From NCBI GenBank assembly GCA_028689145.1, contig JAQTWT010000004.1, positions 184,602-248,601 of the forward strand: a stretch of 64,000 nucleotides of DNA, read 5' to 3'. Positions 37,713 through 46,747 of the stretch are shown here, piece by piece; the first letter of the stretch is position 1, and each line of letters begins with the position of its first letter. The position numbers and the translations under genes were made by a program. This DNA comes from Gallionella sp. (GTDB taxonomy: Bacteria; Pseudomonadota; Gammaproteobacteria; Burkholderiales; Gallionellaceae). The notes under the pieces were generated by a model that worked only from the letters and a program-made list of their open reading frames with translations, ran no database searches and was not told the origin of the DNA.

Positions 37713-40061
37713 ATGCTGCCATCTATCGAACAACGTCTCGCCAATGATATTTCCGCCAAACCCGCCCAGGTCGCCGCCGCCGTTGCGCTGCTCGACGAGG
37801 GGGCGACGGTTCCGTTTATCTCGCGATACCGCAAGGAGGCCACCGGCGGGTTGGACGATATACAACTGCGCTTGCTGGAAGAGCGTCTGCGCTATTTGCG
37901 TGAACTGGAGGAGCGTCGTGCCGCGATCATTGCCTCGGTCAGCGAGCAGGGCAAGATGACACCGGAATTGCTGGATGCGATCAGTCATGCCGAAGACAAG
38001 ACCCGACTGGAAGACCTGTACCTGCCGTACAAACCGAAGCGCCGCACCAAGGCGCAGATCGCGCTGGAAGCCGGGCTATTGCCGCTCGCAGATGCGCTGC
38101 TGGCTGATCCTATGCTTAACCCGGAGGAGGAAGCCGGGAAATATTTGCAGCCCGCCTTCACTTCCGAGCAGGGCGACAACCCCGGCGTGCCAGACACCAA
38201 GGCGGCGCTGGAGGGTGCGCGTTACATTTTGATGGAGCGTTTTGCCGAAGATGCCGGGCTGCTGCAAGACTTGCGGGTGTATCTGCAAGAGCACGGCGTG
38301 GTCGAAGCCAGAGTGATGGAAGGCAAGCAAGAGGCTGCCGCAAAGTATGCCGATTATTTCGACTACCACGAGCCTGTCGCCGCCATCCCCTCGCACCGCG
38401 CGCTGGCGCTGTTTCGCGGCCGACGCGAAGAGCTGCTGAATGTTGCGCTACGGCTCGATACCGAGGCGGAAAAACCGAAATGGGATGCGCCGCATAATCC
38501 TTGCGAGACGCGCATTGCAAGGCGCTTCGGCATCGTCAACCAGAATCGTCCCGCCGACAAATGGCTGACCGATGTGGTGCGCTGGACTTGGCGCGTAAAA
38601 AGTTTTTTGCATCTGGAAAACGAGCTGATGGGTGCGTTGCGCGAACGTGCCGAGACCGAGGCGATCAGGGTATTTGCACGCAACCTGAAAGACCTGTTGC
38701 TTGCCGCACCGGCTGGGCCGCGCGCGACGATGGGACTCGATCCCGGCTTGCGCACCGGCGTGAAAGTCGCGGTGGTGGATGCTACCGGCAAGGTGCTGGA
38801 TACCGCCGTGATCTATCCGCATCAGCCGAGGAACGATTGGGATGGCTCGCTGCACATGCTGGCGAAGCTGGCTGAACAGCATAAGGTGGCACTGATTTCC
38901 ATCGGCAACGGTACCGGTTCGCGCGAGACTGACAAGCTGTCACAGGATTTAATCAAGCTGCACCCCGAACTCAAGCTCACCTCAATCGTCGTGTCGGAAG
39001 CGGGTGCATCGGTGTACTCCGCGTCCGAATTCGCCTCGCGCGAACTGCCCGATATGGACGTGTCGCTGCGCGGTGCGGTATCCATCGCGCGCCGCCTGCA
39101 AGACCCGCTGGCGGAGCTGGTGAAGATCGATCCGAAATCCATCGGTGTCGGGCAGTACCAGCACGATGTAGGGCAGCACCAGCTGGCGCGCTCGCTGGAT
39201 GCTGTGGTCGAAGACTGTGTGAACGCGGTGGGCGTGGATGTGAATACCGCCTCCGCACCGCTGCTGGCAAGGGTATCCGGCCTCTCCGGCATGGTCGCGC
39301 AAAGCATCGTCAGCTACCGCGACACGCACGGAATGTTCGCCTCGCGCGCCGCGCTGAAAGATGTACCGCGTCTGGGCGACAAGACCTTCGTGCAAGCGGC
39401 CGGATTCTTGCGTGTCATGGGCGGCGACAATCCGCTCGATGCTTCAGCGGTGCATCCCGAGTCATACCCGATGGTGAAAAAAATTCTCGCCGACCTCAAC
39501 AAGAACATCAGGGAAGTGATCGGCGACGGCGCACTGCTCAAGTCGCTCAACCCCGGCAAATATGCCGATGAACAATTCGGCATCCCCACCATCAGCGACA
39601 TCCTGCTCGAACTGGAAAAACCGGGACGCGATCCGCGCCCCGAGTTCACCACCGCCACCTTCAGGGAAGGCATCGAGGAAATGAAAGACCTGAAACCGGA
39701 CATGATCCTCGAAGGTGTGGTTACCAACGTCGCGGCGTTCGGCGCGTTTGTGGACATCGGCGTGCATCAGGACGGTCTGGTGCATATCTCGGCGCTGGCC
39801 AATACTTTCGTCAAAGACCCGCACAGCGTGGTCAAGGCCGGGCAAGTGGTCAAAGTCAAAGTGCTGGAGGTGGACGAGAAGCGCAAACGCATCGCGCTGA
39901 CCATGCGCTTGACCGACAGCGCCGCCGATAGCGGCAAAGGGGCAGCACCGCGCGATCGTGCTAACGATGCAAAACGCCTGACGCAGCATAAAAAGCAGGA
40001 AGAACGTCAACCGGTGTTGGATAGCGCGATGGCGGCAGCATTTGCCAAATTTAAAAGATGA
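37713..40061 (+). CDS. tex: Tex-family S1 RNA-binding protein
   Basis: 782 residues; a conserved cytoplasmic nucleic-acid-binding protein connected to transcription and stress tolerance. N-terminal Tex/HTH region ([26 protein letters not shown]), a YqgF/RuvX-like fold starting [19 protein letters not shown] (about 345), helix-hairpin-helix repeats ([16 protein letters not shown]), and an S1 domain at about 660-730 ([20 protein letters not shown]). Start ATG 37713 matches the family N-terminus; GTG 37683 is in frame but poorly supported. The 88 bases after tRNA-Val hold nothing recognisable. Confidence 0.93.
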   Translation: MLPSIEQRLANDISAKPAQVAAAVALLDEGATVPFISRYRKEATGGLDDIQLRLLEERLRYLRELEERRAAIIASVSEQGKMTPELLDAISHAEDKTRLEDLYLPYKPKRRTKAQIALEAGLLPLADALLADPMLNPEEEAGKYLQPAFTSEQGDNPGVPDTKAALEGARYILMERFAEDAGLLQDLRVYLQEHGVVEARVMEGKQEAAAKYADYFDYHEPVAAIPSHRALALFRGRREELLNVALRLDTEAEKPKWDAPHNPCETRIARRFGIVNQNRPADKWLTDVVRWTWRVKSFLHLENELMGALRERAETEAIRVFARNLKDLLLAAPAGPRATMGLDPGLRTGVKVAVVDATGKVLDTAVIYPHQPRNDWDGSLHMLAKLAEQHKVALISIGNGTGSRETDKLSQDLIKLHPELKLTSIVVSEAGASVYSASEFASRELPDMDVSLRGAVSIARRLQDPLAELVKIDPKSIGVGQYQHDVGQHQLARSLDAVVEDCVNAVGVDVNTASAPLLARVSGLSGMVAQSIVSYRDTHGMFASRAALKDVPRLGDKTFVQAAGFLRVMGGDNPLDASAVHPESYPMVKKILADLNKNIREVIGDGALLKSLNPGKYADEQFGIPTISDILLELEKPGRDPRPEFTTATFREGIEEMKDLKPDMILEGVVTNVAAFGAFVDIGVHQDGLVHISALANTFVKDPHSVVKAGQVVKVKVLEVDEKRKRIALTMRLTDSAADSGKGAAPRDRANDAKRLTQHKKQEERQPVLDSAMAAAFAKFKR

Positions 40062-40145
40062 TATTACCTTGCGTTTGCAACACCGGATGCGGATCGGGGT
40101 ATTATCTCCCCGATCCCTGTATATCCTATGGAATCGGGGTGTGTC

Positions 40146-40487
40146 ATGCATGAAATGTCGTTGGCGGAAGGCGTTCTGCAAATCATCGAGGAATCTGCAC
40201 GGACGCAAAACTTCACCCGGGTCAGGAAGGTGTGGCTGGAGATCGGCCAGCTGGCGGGAGTGGAAGTCGAGGCGATGCGATTTTGTTTCGATATGGTGGT
40301 GCGCGACAGCATCGCGCACGAGGCCGGTCTGGAGATCATCGCAACGCCGGGGCAGGCGTGGTGTTTGCACTGTGCCGAATCTGTTCCGGTGCAGGCCTTG
40401 TTCGATGCCTGTCCGAAGTGCGGCAGTTATCAAGTGCAGGTGACGGGCGGTAACGAGATGCGAGTCAAAGAACTCGACGTTGAATAG
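40146..40487 (+). CDS. hypA: Hydrogenase nickel-insertion protein HypA
   Basis: 113 residues; zinc protein that delivers Ni with HypB to the large subunit of [NiFe] hydrogenase. It begins [11 protein letters not shown], with the nickel-binding MHE N-terminus, which fixes ATG 40146 rather than the longer frame. The zinc site is two CxxC pairs (CLHC and CPKC) in the C-terminal half. First gene of the hyp operon; hypB follows 11 bases later. Confidence 0.96.
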   Translation: MHEMSLAEGVLQIIEESARTQNFTRVRKVWLEIGQLAGVEVEAMRFCFDMVVRDSIAHEAGLEIIATPGQAWCLHCAESVPVQALFDACPKCGSYQVQVTGGNEMRVKELDVE

Positions 40488-40498
40488 GGAGAATTTTG

Positions 40499-41518
40499 AT
40501 GTGTAATGTATGCGGCTGCGGCACGGGAGAAACGACAATCGACGGCAAAGCAGTGGAGCACGACGGGCACCGGCATGGCGGACATTTCCACGTGCATGCG
40601 GACGGCACAGCGCACGATCACGACCATGCGCACGACCACCCTCATGACCATACGGATCAGCCGGTGCAGGGCAAGCATATTCATTATCATCTGCATGAGG
40701 ACGGCTCTGCACATGAGCACGTGCACGATCATGAGCATACCCATGCGCACGGTCATTCACACAGTCATACGCACGGGGCAAGCCACTACGGTCTCGGCCC
40801 GGCAGGCGCGCATGCGCCCGGTATGAGCCAGTCGCGCATGGTAAAAATCGAGCGCGACATCCTTGCCAAGAACGACGGCTATGCCGGAGAAAATCGCGCT
40901 TATCTGGCCGCGCACGGCATCTTCGCGCTCAACCTGGTATCGAGTCCCGGTTCCGGCAAAACCACGCTGCTGGTGAAAAGTATCAATGAGCTGAACGGCA
41001 GCGTGCCGCTCTCCGTCATCGAAGGCGACCAGCAGACCGACAACGATGCCGCGCGCATCCGCGCCACCGGCGCACCCGCGCTGCAAATCAATACCGGCAA
41101 GGGCTGCCATCTGGATGCGTACATGGTCGGCAAGGCCATGCAGCAACTCGGCTTGCAAGACGACAGCCTGCTGCTGATCGAAAACGTCGGCAATCTGGTG
41201 TGTCCCGCCAGTTTCGATCTGGGCGAGGCGCACAAGGTCGCGATCCTTTCCGTGACCGAGGGCGAAGACAAACCGCTCAAATATCCCGACATGTTCCGCG
41301 CCTCGGATTTGATGCTGCTGAACAAATGCGACCTACTGCCGTATCTGGAGTTCGATGCCGATCTCGCGGTAGCCAACGCGCGCCGCGTCAACCCGAACAT
41401 TCAGGTGATCCGCATCTCGGCTAAAAGCGGCGAGGGTATGGACGAATGGCTGGAGTGGATCAAGGCGGGGTGTAGAAAAGCAGCTGCAAGACAAAATATT
41501 GATAAACAAAACCCGTAG
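40499..41518 (+). CDS. hypB: Hydrogenase nickel-incorporation GTPase HypB, His-rich form
   Basis: 339 residues. N-terminal high-affinity nickel motif MCNVCGCG, then a long histidine-rich stretch (about residues 20-105, about 30 His) of the expandin type that stores nickel, then the SIMIBI GTPase domain from about 115 with the P-loop [30 protein letters not shown] (metal-site Cys) and NKCD. GTP hydrolysis drives Ni transfer. ATG 40499 with GGGAG upstream is preferred over TTG 40496. The stop codon TAG is formed by the GTAG of the following palindromic element. Confidence 0.96.
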   Translation: MCNVCGCGTGETTIDGKAVEHDGHRHGGHFHVHADGTAHDHDHAHDHPHDHTDQPVQGKHIHYHLHEDGSAHEHVHDHEHTHAHGHSHSHTHGASHYGLGPAGAHAPGMSQSRMVKIERDILAKNDGYAGENRAYLAAHGIFALNLVSSPGSGKTTLLVKSINELNGSVPLSVIEGDQQTDNDAARIRATGAPALQINTGKGCHLDAYMVGKAMQQLGLQDDSLLLIENVGNLVCPASFDLGEAHKVAILSVTEGEDKPLKYPDMFRASDLMLLNKCDLLPYLEFDADLAVANARRVNPNIQVIRISAKSGEGMDEWLEWIKAGCRKAAARQNIDKQNP

Positions 41519-41581
41519 GGGCGTATGGCAATACGCCCTGTTTCGATATGCCACCAAGGGCGTATTGCCATACGCCCCTAC
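41515..41581. repeat. Paired REP-like element (BIME) filling the hypB-hypF gap
   Basis: Starts GTAGGGGCGTATGGCAATAC and ends in the exact complement, with an 18-base spacer. Each half is GTAG plus a GGGCGTAT/ATACGCCC hairpin. It begins within the hypB stop codon and ends six bases before the hypF ATG, leaving no ribosome site for hypF. Same family as 55408-55478. Confidence 0.9.
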
Positions 41582-41587
41582 GAATAA

Positions 41588-43933
41588 ATGACCGCAATGA
41601 TTCACGCGCAAATCAGAGTATCGGGGCAAGTGCAGGGCGTAGGCTTCCGGCCTTTTGTCTACAAGCTGGCGCATGAACTCGGCTTGTCGGGCTGGGTGCG
41701 CAACGACAGCGAGGGTGTGGAGATCGCGGTCGAGGGTGAACACCCGCAAGTGATGCGCCTGATCGAACGCCTGCAAAGCGAACCGCCCGCCTTGGCGCGC
41801 GTGGAAAAAGTCACCCACGATCTGGCGCAAACGCTTACCGGCTTGCACGGTTTCAGCATCGCGGCGAGCCAGACCGGAAAAGTGCAAACCGGCATTGCCC
41901 CGGATATGGCGATCTGTCCGGATTGTCTGGCGGAACTATTCGATCCAACCGACCGCCGCTACCGCCATCCCTTTATTAACTGCATCCACTGCGGCCCGCG
42001 TTACACCCTGACGGAACGTCTGCCATATGATCGCGCCAACACCAGCATGGCGAAGTTCGCGCAATGTCCGTTGTGCCAGAGCGAATACGATACGCCCACC
42101 ACGCGCCGCTTCCACGCGCAGCCGAATGCCTGTCCCTGGTGCGGGCCGAGCTTGAGTTTGTTCGATGCCCGTTGGCAACCTGTCGCAACGGATGATCCCG
42201 TTGCCGTCACCGCCGAACGCATCAGGGCCGGGCAGGTGGTGGCCATCAAAGGTATCGGCGGTTTCCATCTGGTGTGCGATGCACGCAACGCCGCAAGCGT
42301 GGCAAGATTGCGCAGCGGCAAACAGCGCGAGGAAAAACCGTTCGCGGTGATGGTGCTGAATAAGTTTTCCGCCACGCGCTATGCAGCGCTTTCCGTCAAT
42401 GAATCTTTCCTGCTGGAATCAAGCGAGCGCCCCATCGTGCTGCTGCACAAATCCGCATCGTGCGATGCGGAATTACCCGGCATCGCCGCCGGCTTATCCG
42501 GCATCGGCTTGATGCTGCCCTACACCCCGCTGCAATACCTGCTGTTTCATGAATTGCTTGGCAAGCCGGACGGCAAGGACTGGCTGCATCAGTCCACGCC
42601 GCTCGCCTTGGTTATGACCAGCGCCAACCCCGGCGGCGAGCCGCTGGTGAAAGATGATGCCGAAGCGCGCGCTTCGCTGACCGGGTTGGCCGATGCCTTT
42701 CTCACGCATGACCGCGACATCCTGCACCGCTGCGACGACAGCGTGATGCGGGTAACTCCCTCTCCCGCCCGGGGAGAGGGTTGGGGAGAGGGGGCGCAAT
42801 TTCAATTCATCCGCCGCGCGCGCGGCTACACCCCGCGCCGTATCGTATTGCCGTTCTCAGGCCCGCCAATATTGGCCTGCGGTGCATGGCTGAAAAACAC
42901 CGTGTGTATTACCAGAGGCAACGAAGCCTTCGTGTCGCAACATATCGGCGACCTCGACCATGCGGGCGCGCGGCAGATGCTGGCGGAAACCGTTGCCTAT
43001 CTGTGCGAGATACTCGATGTGCAGCCACAAGCCGTGGCGCACGACTTGCATCCCGATTTCTACAGCACGCAGTTCGCGCAGGAATATGCCGCGCAGCACG
43101 GCTTGCCGCTTGTTCCCGTGCAGCACCACCACGCCCACATCGCCGCGATCTGCGCCGAACATCGCGTCACCGAACCGGTGCTCGGACTGGCGCTGGACGG
43201 TGTGGGGCTTGGAACGGACGGCGGCGCATGGGGCGGTGAACTATTGCGCGTGGCTGGCACGGACTGCCAGCGTCTCGGACATCTCGCCCCATTGCGCATG
43301 CCCGGCGGCGACCGTGCCGCGCGCGAGCCGTGGCGCATGGCGGCTGCGGTGCTGTTCGATTTGCAACGCGGCGACGAAATCGTGCGCCGCTTTCCAATGC
43401 AAACGGGTGCGGAAACCGTGCTGGGCATGTTGCAGCGCCAATTGAATTGCCCTGCCACCACCAGCATGGGACGCTTGTTCGATGCGGCAGCCGGGTTGCT
43501 GAATGTCAGTGAAATCCAGGCTTACGAAGGGCAAGCGGCGATGTTGCTGGAAGGTTTGGCGGAAAGTCACGGCAAGATCGCGCCGCTCGCCGATGGATAC
43601 ATCATCACCGACGATGGCGTACTGGATTTCAGACCGTTGCTGGCAACACTCACCGACTGCAACGATGCAGCTTACGGCGCGGCGCTGTTTCATGCCACGC
43701 TGGTCGCCGGACTAAGCGAATGGGTGCGTCATGCTGCTGAAAAATGTGAAATTAATAATATCGCGCTGGGTGGCGGCTGTTTTCTCAACAGTGTATTGTC
43801 GCAAGCCTTGACCGAAGGTTTATCAGCACATAATTTTAATGTGCTGGCCGCGCAGCAGTTACCGCCTAACGATGGCGGTATTTCGCTGGGGCAGGCCAGT
43901 ATTGCCATGCAACGTATCAATCAGGGAGTTTAA
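41588..43933 (+). CDS. hypF: Carbamoyltransferase HypF
   Basis: 781 residues; makes the carbamoyl-AMP-derived group that becomes the CN ligands of [NiFe] hydrogenase. Acylphosphatase domain 1-90 (GQVQGVGFRPFVYKLA), two zinc fingers (CPDC/CIHC and CPLC/CPWC) at about 112-190, YrdC-like domain (about 200-385), Kae1/HypF C-terminal domain with HDLHPDF and QHHHAHIAA. An insertion at about residues 390-402 (TPSPARGEGWGEGA), just before FIRRARGY, is encoded by a dispersed repeat (42756-42794). The ATG lacks a ribosome site because a palindromic element fills the gap to hypB. Confidence 0.95.
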   Translation: MTAMIHAQIRVSGQVQGVGFRPFVYKLAHELGLSGWVRNDSEGVEIAVEGEHPQVMRLIERLQSEPPALARVEKVTHDLAQTLTGLHGFSIAASQTGKVQTGIAPDMAICPDCLAELFDPTDRRYRHPFINCIHCGPRYTLTERLPYDRANTSMAKFAQCPLCQSEYDTPTTRRFHAQPNACPWCGPSLSLFDARWQPVATDDPVAVTAERIRAGQVVAIKGIGGFHLVCDARNAASVARLRSGKQREEKPFAVMVLNKFSATRYAALSVNESFLLESSERPIVLLHKSASCDAELPGIAAGLSGIGLMLPYTPLQYLLFHELLGKPDGKDWLHQSTPLALVMTSANPGGEPLVKDDAEARASLTGLADAFLTHDRDILHRCDDSVMRVTPSPARGEGWGEGAQFQFIRRARGYTPRRIVLPFSGPPILACGAWLKNTVCITRGNEAFVSQHIGDLDHAGARQMLAETVAYLCEILDVQPQAVAHDLHPDFYSTQFAQEYAAQHGLPLVPVQHHHAHIAAICAEHRVTEPVLGLALDGVGLGTDGGAWGGELLRVAGTDCQRLGHLAPLRMPGGDRAAREPWRMAAAVLFDLQRGDEIVRRFPMQTGAETVLGMLQRQLNCPATTSMGRLFDAAAGLLNVSEIQAYEGQAAMLLEGLAESHGKIAPLADGYIITDDGVLDFRPLLATLTDCNDAAYGAALFHATLVAGLSEWVRHAAEKCEINNIALGGGCFLNSVLSQALTEGLSAHNFNVLAAQQLPPNDGGISLGQASIAMQRINQGV
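42756..42794. repeat. Dispersed C/G-rich repeat inside hypF (in-frame)
   Basis: CTCCCTCTCCCGCC then GGGGAGAGGGTTGGGGAGAG; same family and consensus as the copies in coaBC, hypD and the thrC-zip gap. Adds about 13 codons between the YrdC-like and C-terminal domains. Confidence 0.85.
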
Positions 43934-43935
43934 TC

Positions 43936-44190
43936 ATGTGTCTCGCCATACCCGCCCGCATTGAAGAGCTGACGACTCCGGGCAACGCTATCGTCAATCT
44001 GGGCGGTGTGCGCAAGGAGATTTCGCTGGCGCTGGTGGATGATGCCGCTGTTGGCGAATACGTCATCGTGCATGTCGGCTATGCGTTGCAAAAGCTGGAT
44101 CAGGACGAAGCAGAGCGCACTCTGGAATTATTTGCTGAGATGGGGCAGTTGGATGAGTTACGCGATGAACTGGCGGGGAATGCAGCATGA
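43936..44190 (+). CDS. hypC: Hydrogenase assembly chaperone HypC
   Basis: 84 residues; carries the Fe(CN)2CO precursor with HypD and escorts the large subunit. Family start MCLAIPARI with the essential Cys2, then GNAIVNLGGVRKEISLALV and the VIVHVGYALQKLDQDEAERTL segment. Two bases after hypF; its stop overlaps the hypD start (ATGA). Confidence 0.97.
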   Translation: MCLAIPARIEELTTPGNAIVNLGGVRKEISLALVDDAAVGEYVIVHVGYALQKLDQDEAERTLELFAEMGQLDELRDELAGNAA

Positions 44191-45392
44191 AATACGTTGA
44201 CGAATTCCGCGATGGTGAACTTGCCAAGAACATCGCCGCCAACATCGCACGCGAGGCCGACCCTAACGGGCATGCCCGTTCCCCTCTCCTCAATCCTCTC
44301 CCGCAAGCGGGCGAGGAGGCAATCGAATCGCTACGCGAGATTTCAGGTAACCGTTCTTATCGCCTGATGGAATTTTGCGGCGGACATACTCATGCCATCT
44401 CGCGCTACGGCATCGCCGATTTGTTGCCTGCCAGTGTGCGCATGATCCATGGCCCCGGCTGTCCGGTCTGCGTGCTGCCGATCGGGCGCGTGGATCAGGC
44501 GATCCGTCTGGCGCGCGAGCAGGGCGTGATTCTGTGCACCTATGCCGACACGGTGCGCGTACCGGCTTCCGACAATCTGTCGCTGATGCGCGCCAAGGCC
44601 AATGGGGCAGATGTGCGCATGATCTATTCGACGCAGGATGCGCTGAAAATCGCGCGCGAACATCCTGATCGGGAAGTGGTGTTCCTTGCGATCGGTTTCG
44701 AGACCACCACGCCGCCGACCGCGGTGGCAGTCAAACAGGCCGCCGCCGAAGGTTTGAAAAATTTCAGCATCCTGTGCGACCACGTGCTGACCCCCGCCGC
44801 GATGCACGCCATTCTGGCGGTGGAAGGCGGTGTGTCGCTGGACGGTTTCGTCGGCCCGGCACATGTCTCCACCGTGATCGGCAGCAAACCGTATGAGCCG
44901 TTTGCCAGTGATTACGGCAAGCCGGTGGTCATCGCCGGATTCGAACCGCTCGATGTGATGCAGGCCATCCTGATGCTGGTGCGCCAGATCAACGACGGAC
45001 GCGCCGCAGTCGAAAACGAATTCACCCGCGCCGTGACGCGCGAAGGCAATCTCAAGGCGCAGGAGCTGGTCGCTGAAGTGTTCGAGTTGCGCGATGTGTT
45101 CGAGTGGCGCGGTTTGGGCAGCGTGCCTGACAGCGCATTGAAGCTGCGCCCCAAATTCGCCGCGTTTGATGCCGAGCTTAAATTCAAGGTGGAATACGTG
45201 GCCGTGCCGGACAACAAGGCGTGCGAATGCGCCGCCATCCTGCGCGGACAGAAACGCCCGCAAGAATGCAACATTTTCGGCACGGTATGCACGCCGGAGA
45301 ACCCGGTGGGTTCATGTATGGTTTCTTCCGAAGGTGCTTGTGCTGCGCATTACAGCTATGGGAGATTTCGAAGTGCCAAAGTTGCGGCGTAG
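44187..45392 (+). CDS. hypD: Hydrogenase formation protein HypD, with repeat-derived insertion
   Basis: 401 residues; a [4Fe-4S] scaffold on which the Fe(CN)2CO unit is built with HypC. Signatures: MEFCGGHTHAISRYG, HGPGCPVCVLP, FETTTPPTA, GFVGPAHVSTVIG, and the C-terminal cysteine cluster CECAAILRG, CNIFGTVCTPENPVGSC, SSEGACAAH. About 27 residues near the N-terminus (roughly 27-53, GHARSPLLNPLPQAGEEAIE...) interrupt the usual short link between the first helix and the MEFCGG motif and are encoded by a dispersed repeat. The last residues (RSAKVAA) run into a GTAG palindrome. Its tail is duplicated just downstream (45444-45527). Confidence 0.95.
   Translation: MKYVDEFRDGELAKNIAANIAREADPNGHARSPLLNPLPQAGEEAIESLREISGNRSYRLMEFCGGHTHAISRYGIADLLPASVRMIHGPGCPVCVLPIGRVDQAIRLAREQGVILCTYADTVRVPASDNLSLMRAKANGADVRMIYSTQDALKIAREHPDREVVFLAIGFETTTPPTAVAVKQAAAEGLKNFSILCDHVLTPAAMHAILAVEGGVSLDGFVGPAHVSTVIGSKPYEPFASDYGKPVVIAGFEPLDVMQAILMLVRQINDGRAAVENEFTRAVTREGNLKAQELVAEVFELRDVFEWRGLGSVPDSALKLRPKFAAFDAELKFKVEYVAVPDNKACECAAILRGQKRPQECNIFGTVCTPENPVGSCMVSSEGACAAHYSYGRFRSAKVAA
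44266..44346. repeat. Dispersed C/G-rich repeat inside hypD (in-frame, 81 bp)
   Basis: From ACGGGCATGCCCGTTCCCCT to the TTTCAG. It matches the reverse complement of 58319-58470 nearly throughout, apart from a block present only there. 81 bases = 27 codons, so the frame is kept. Confidence 0.88.
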
Positions 45393-45416
45393 GCTAACAT
45401 GAGCAAAGCGAATGTT
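45389..45416. repeat. GTAG-initiated palindrome at the hypD stop
   Basis: GTAG (holding the hypD stop TAG) is followed by a TAACAT/ATGTTA stem with a 12-base loop. It separates the two copies of the hypD tail. Confidence 0.45.
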
Positions 45417-45530
45417 AAGGAACTTAGCTCCGGCCGAAGCCAAAACCCGGTTGGTTCGTGCATGGTTTCGTCCGAAGGTGCGTGTGCGGCGCATTACAGT
45501 TACGGGCGGTTTCGGGAGTCTGCAAAATGA
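45399..45530 (+). CDS. 43-codon ORF repeating the HypD C-terminal tail, coupled to hypE
   Basis: ATG 45399 to TGA 45530. The last 28 codons repeat the HypD end: 24 consecutive residues are identical (from NPVGSC to YGRFR), including the two C-terminal cysteines. Ten of these 24 codons differ in DNA, all silently. The first 15 codons (MSKANVKELSSGRSQ) do not come from hypD. The stop overlaps the hypE ATG (ATGA), the coupling one would expect for hypD itself. It is either a translated leader or mini-protein, or the remnant of a second, diverged hypD. No ribosome site is obvious. Confidence 0.5.
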   Translation: MSKANVKELSSGRSQNPVGSCMVSSEGACAAHYSYGRFRESAK

Positions 45531-46576
45531 GCGCCATCAAACCAAACTACACTCGTTCGCTCGATCTGAAAAACGGCCGGGTGGATATGTCGCACGGTTC
45601 CGGCGGACGCGCGATGGCGCAACTCATCACCGAGCTGTTTGCTGCCGCGTTCGATAACGAGTATCTGGCGCAGGGCAACGACGGCGCAGTGCTGCCGCCG
45701 GCGAACGGGCGACTGGTGATGGCGACCGACAGCCATGTGGTGTCGCCGTTGTTCTTTGCGGGGGGCGACATCGGTTGCCTGTCGGTGCACGGCACGATCA
45801 ACGATGTCGCGGTAATGGGTGCCAGGCCGCTGTATTTGTCGGCCTCTTTTATACTCGAAGAAGGCTTTCCGCTGGCCGACCTGAAACGCATCGTCGAGTC
45901 GATGGCGCACGCATCGCGCGAAGCGGGTGTACCGATCGTCACCGGCGATACCAAGGTGGTGGAACGGGGTAAAGGCGACGGCGTGTTCATCACTACCACG
46001 GGTGTTGGCGTGGCACGCGACGGCATTAACCTGTCCGGCAATCTGGCGCAACCGGGCGACAAGATCCTGTTGTCCGGTACGATAGGCGATCACGGTATGG
46101 CGATCCTGTCGCAACGCGAGGGGCTGACATTCTCCGCGCCCATCGTGTCGGACACCGCCGCGTTGCATGGCCTCATCGCGGCCATGCTGGACAGTGGTGC
46201 TGCGCTGCGCGTGCTGCGTGACCCGACGCGCGGCGGTCTGGCGACGACGCTGAACGAAATCGCCAAACAATCCGGCGTTGGCATGATGCTGCATGAAGCC
46301 GCGATTGCGGTGAATCAGCCGGTCGAGGCGGCTTGCGAGTTTCTTGGCCTCGACCCGCTGTATGTGGCCAATGAAGGCAAGCTGATCGCAATCTGTGCGC
46401 CGGAAGATGCGCAGCGTTTGCTGGAAGTGATGCGCGCGCACCCGCTCGGCAGTAATGCGTCCGTCATCGGCGAGGTGCAAACCGATGCGCACGGCTTTGT
46501 GCAGATGACCACCAAGCTGGGCGGCCGCCGCGTGGTGGACTGGCTGGCGGGTGAACAATTGCCGAGGATCTGCTGA
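45527..46576 (+). CDS. hypE: Hydrogenase maturation protein HypE
   Basis: 349 residues; dehydrates the HypF-derived thiocarboxamide to thiocyanate, the CN donor. PurM-like ATP-binding fold: MSHGSGGRAMAQLI, NDGAVLP, VHGTINDVAVMGARPLYLSASFI, GDTKVVERGKGDG, DPTRGGLATTLNEIA. The C-terminus ends PRIC with the essential terminal cysteine. Start ATG 45527 overlaps the preceding mini-ORF stop. Confidence 0.97.
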   Translation: MSAIKPNYTRSLDLKNGRVDMSHGSGGRAMAQLITELFAAAFDNEYLAQGNDGAVLPPANGRLVMATDSHVVSPLFFAGGDIGCLSVHGTINDVAVMGARPLYLSASFILEEGFPLADLKRIVESMAHASREAGVPIVTGDTKVVERGKGDGVFITTTGVGVARDGINLSGNLAQPGDKILLSGTIGDHGMAILSQREGLTFSAPIVSDTAALHGLIAAMLDSGAALRVLRDPTRGGLATTLNEIAKQSGVGMMLHEAAIAVNQPVEAACEFLGLDPLYVANEGKLIAICAPEDAQRLLEVMRAHPLGSNASVIGEVQTDAHGFVQMTTKLGGRRVVDWLAGEQLPRIC

Positions 46577-46747
46577 TGGCAGCATGTCGGGCGAAATTTT
46601 GTATTATCCTTGTAACGTTTTTACATTATAGTTGCCCCGTTATTTTATAGGCGGGAAGAGAAGTGTAGCCATACCGGTTGGACGAAACGGAAATGCAATG
46701 TTTTGGATGAAATCTGAGTTTTTCAAGGTTGCCATAAGGAGATTGCC

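Noticed and set aside
45458..45526. hypE start at 45458
   Set aside because: Upstream codons are an out-of-frame reading of the duplicated hypD tail; ATG 45527 fits the family.
46577..46747. Nickel/cobalt riboswitch before hupE
   Set aside because: No convincing conserved helices or G-rich internal loops were seen by eye.
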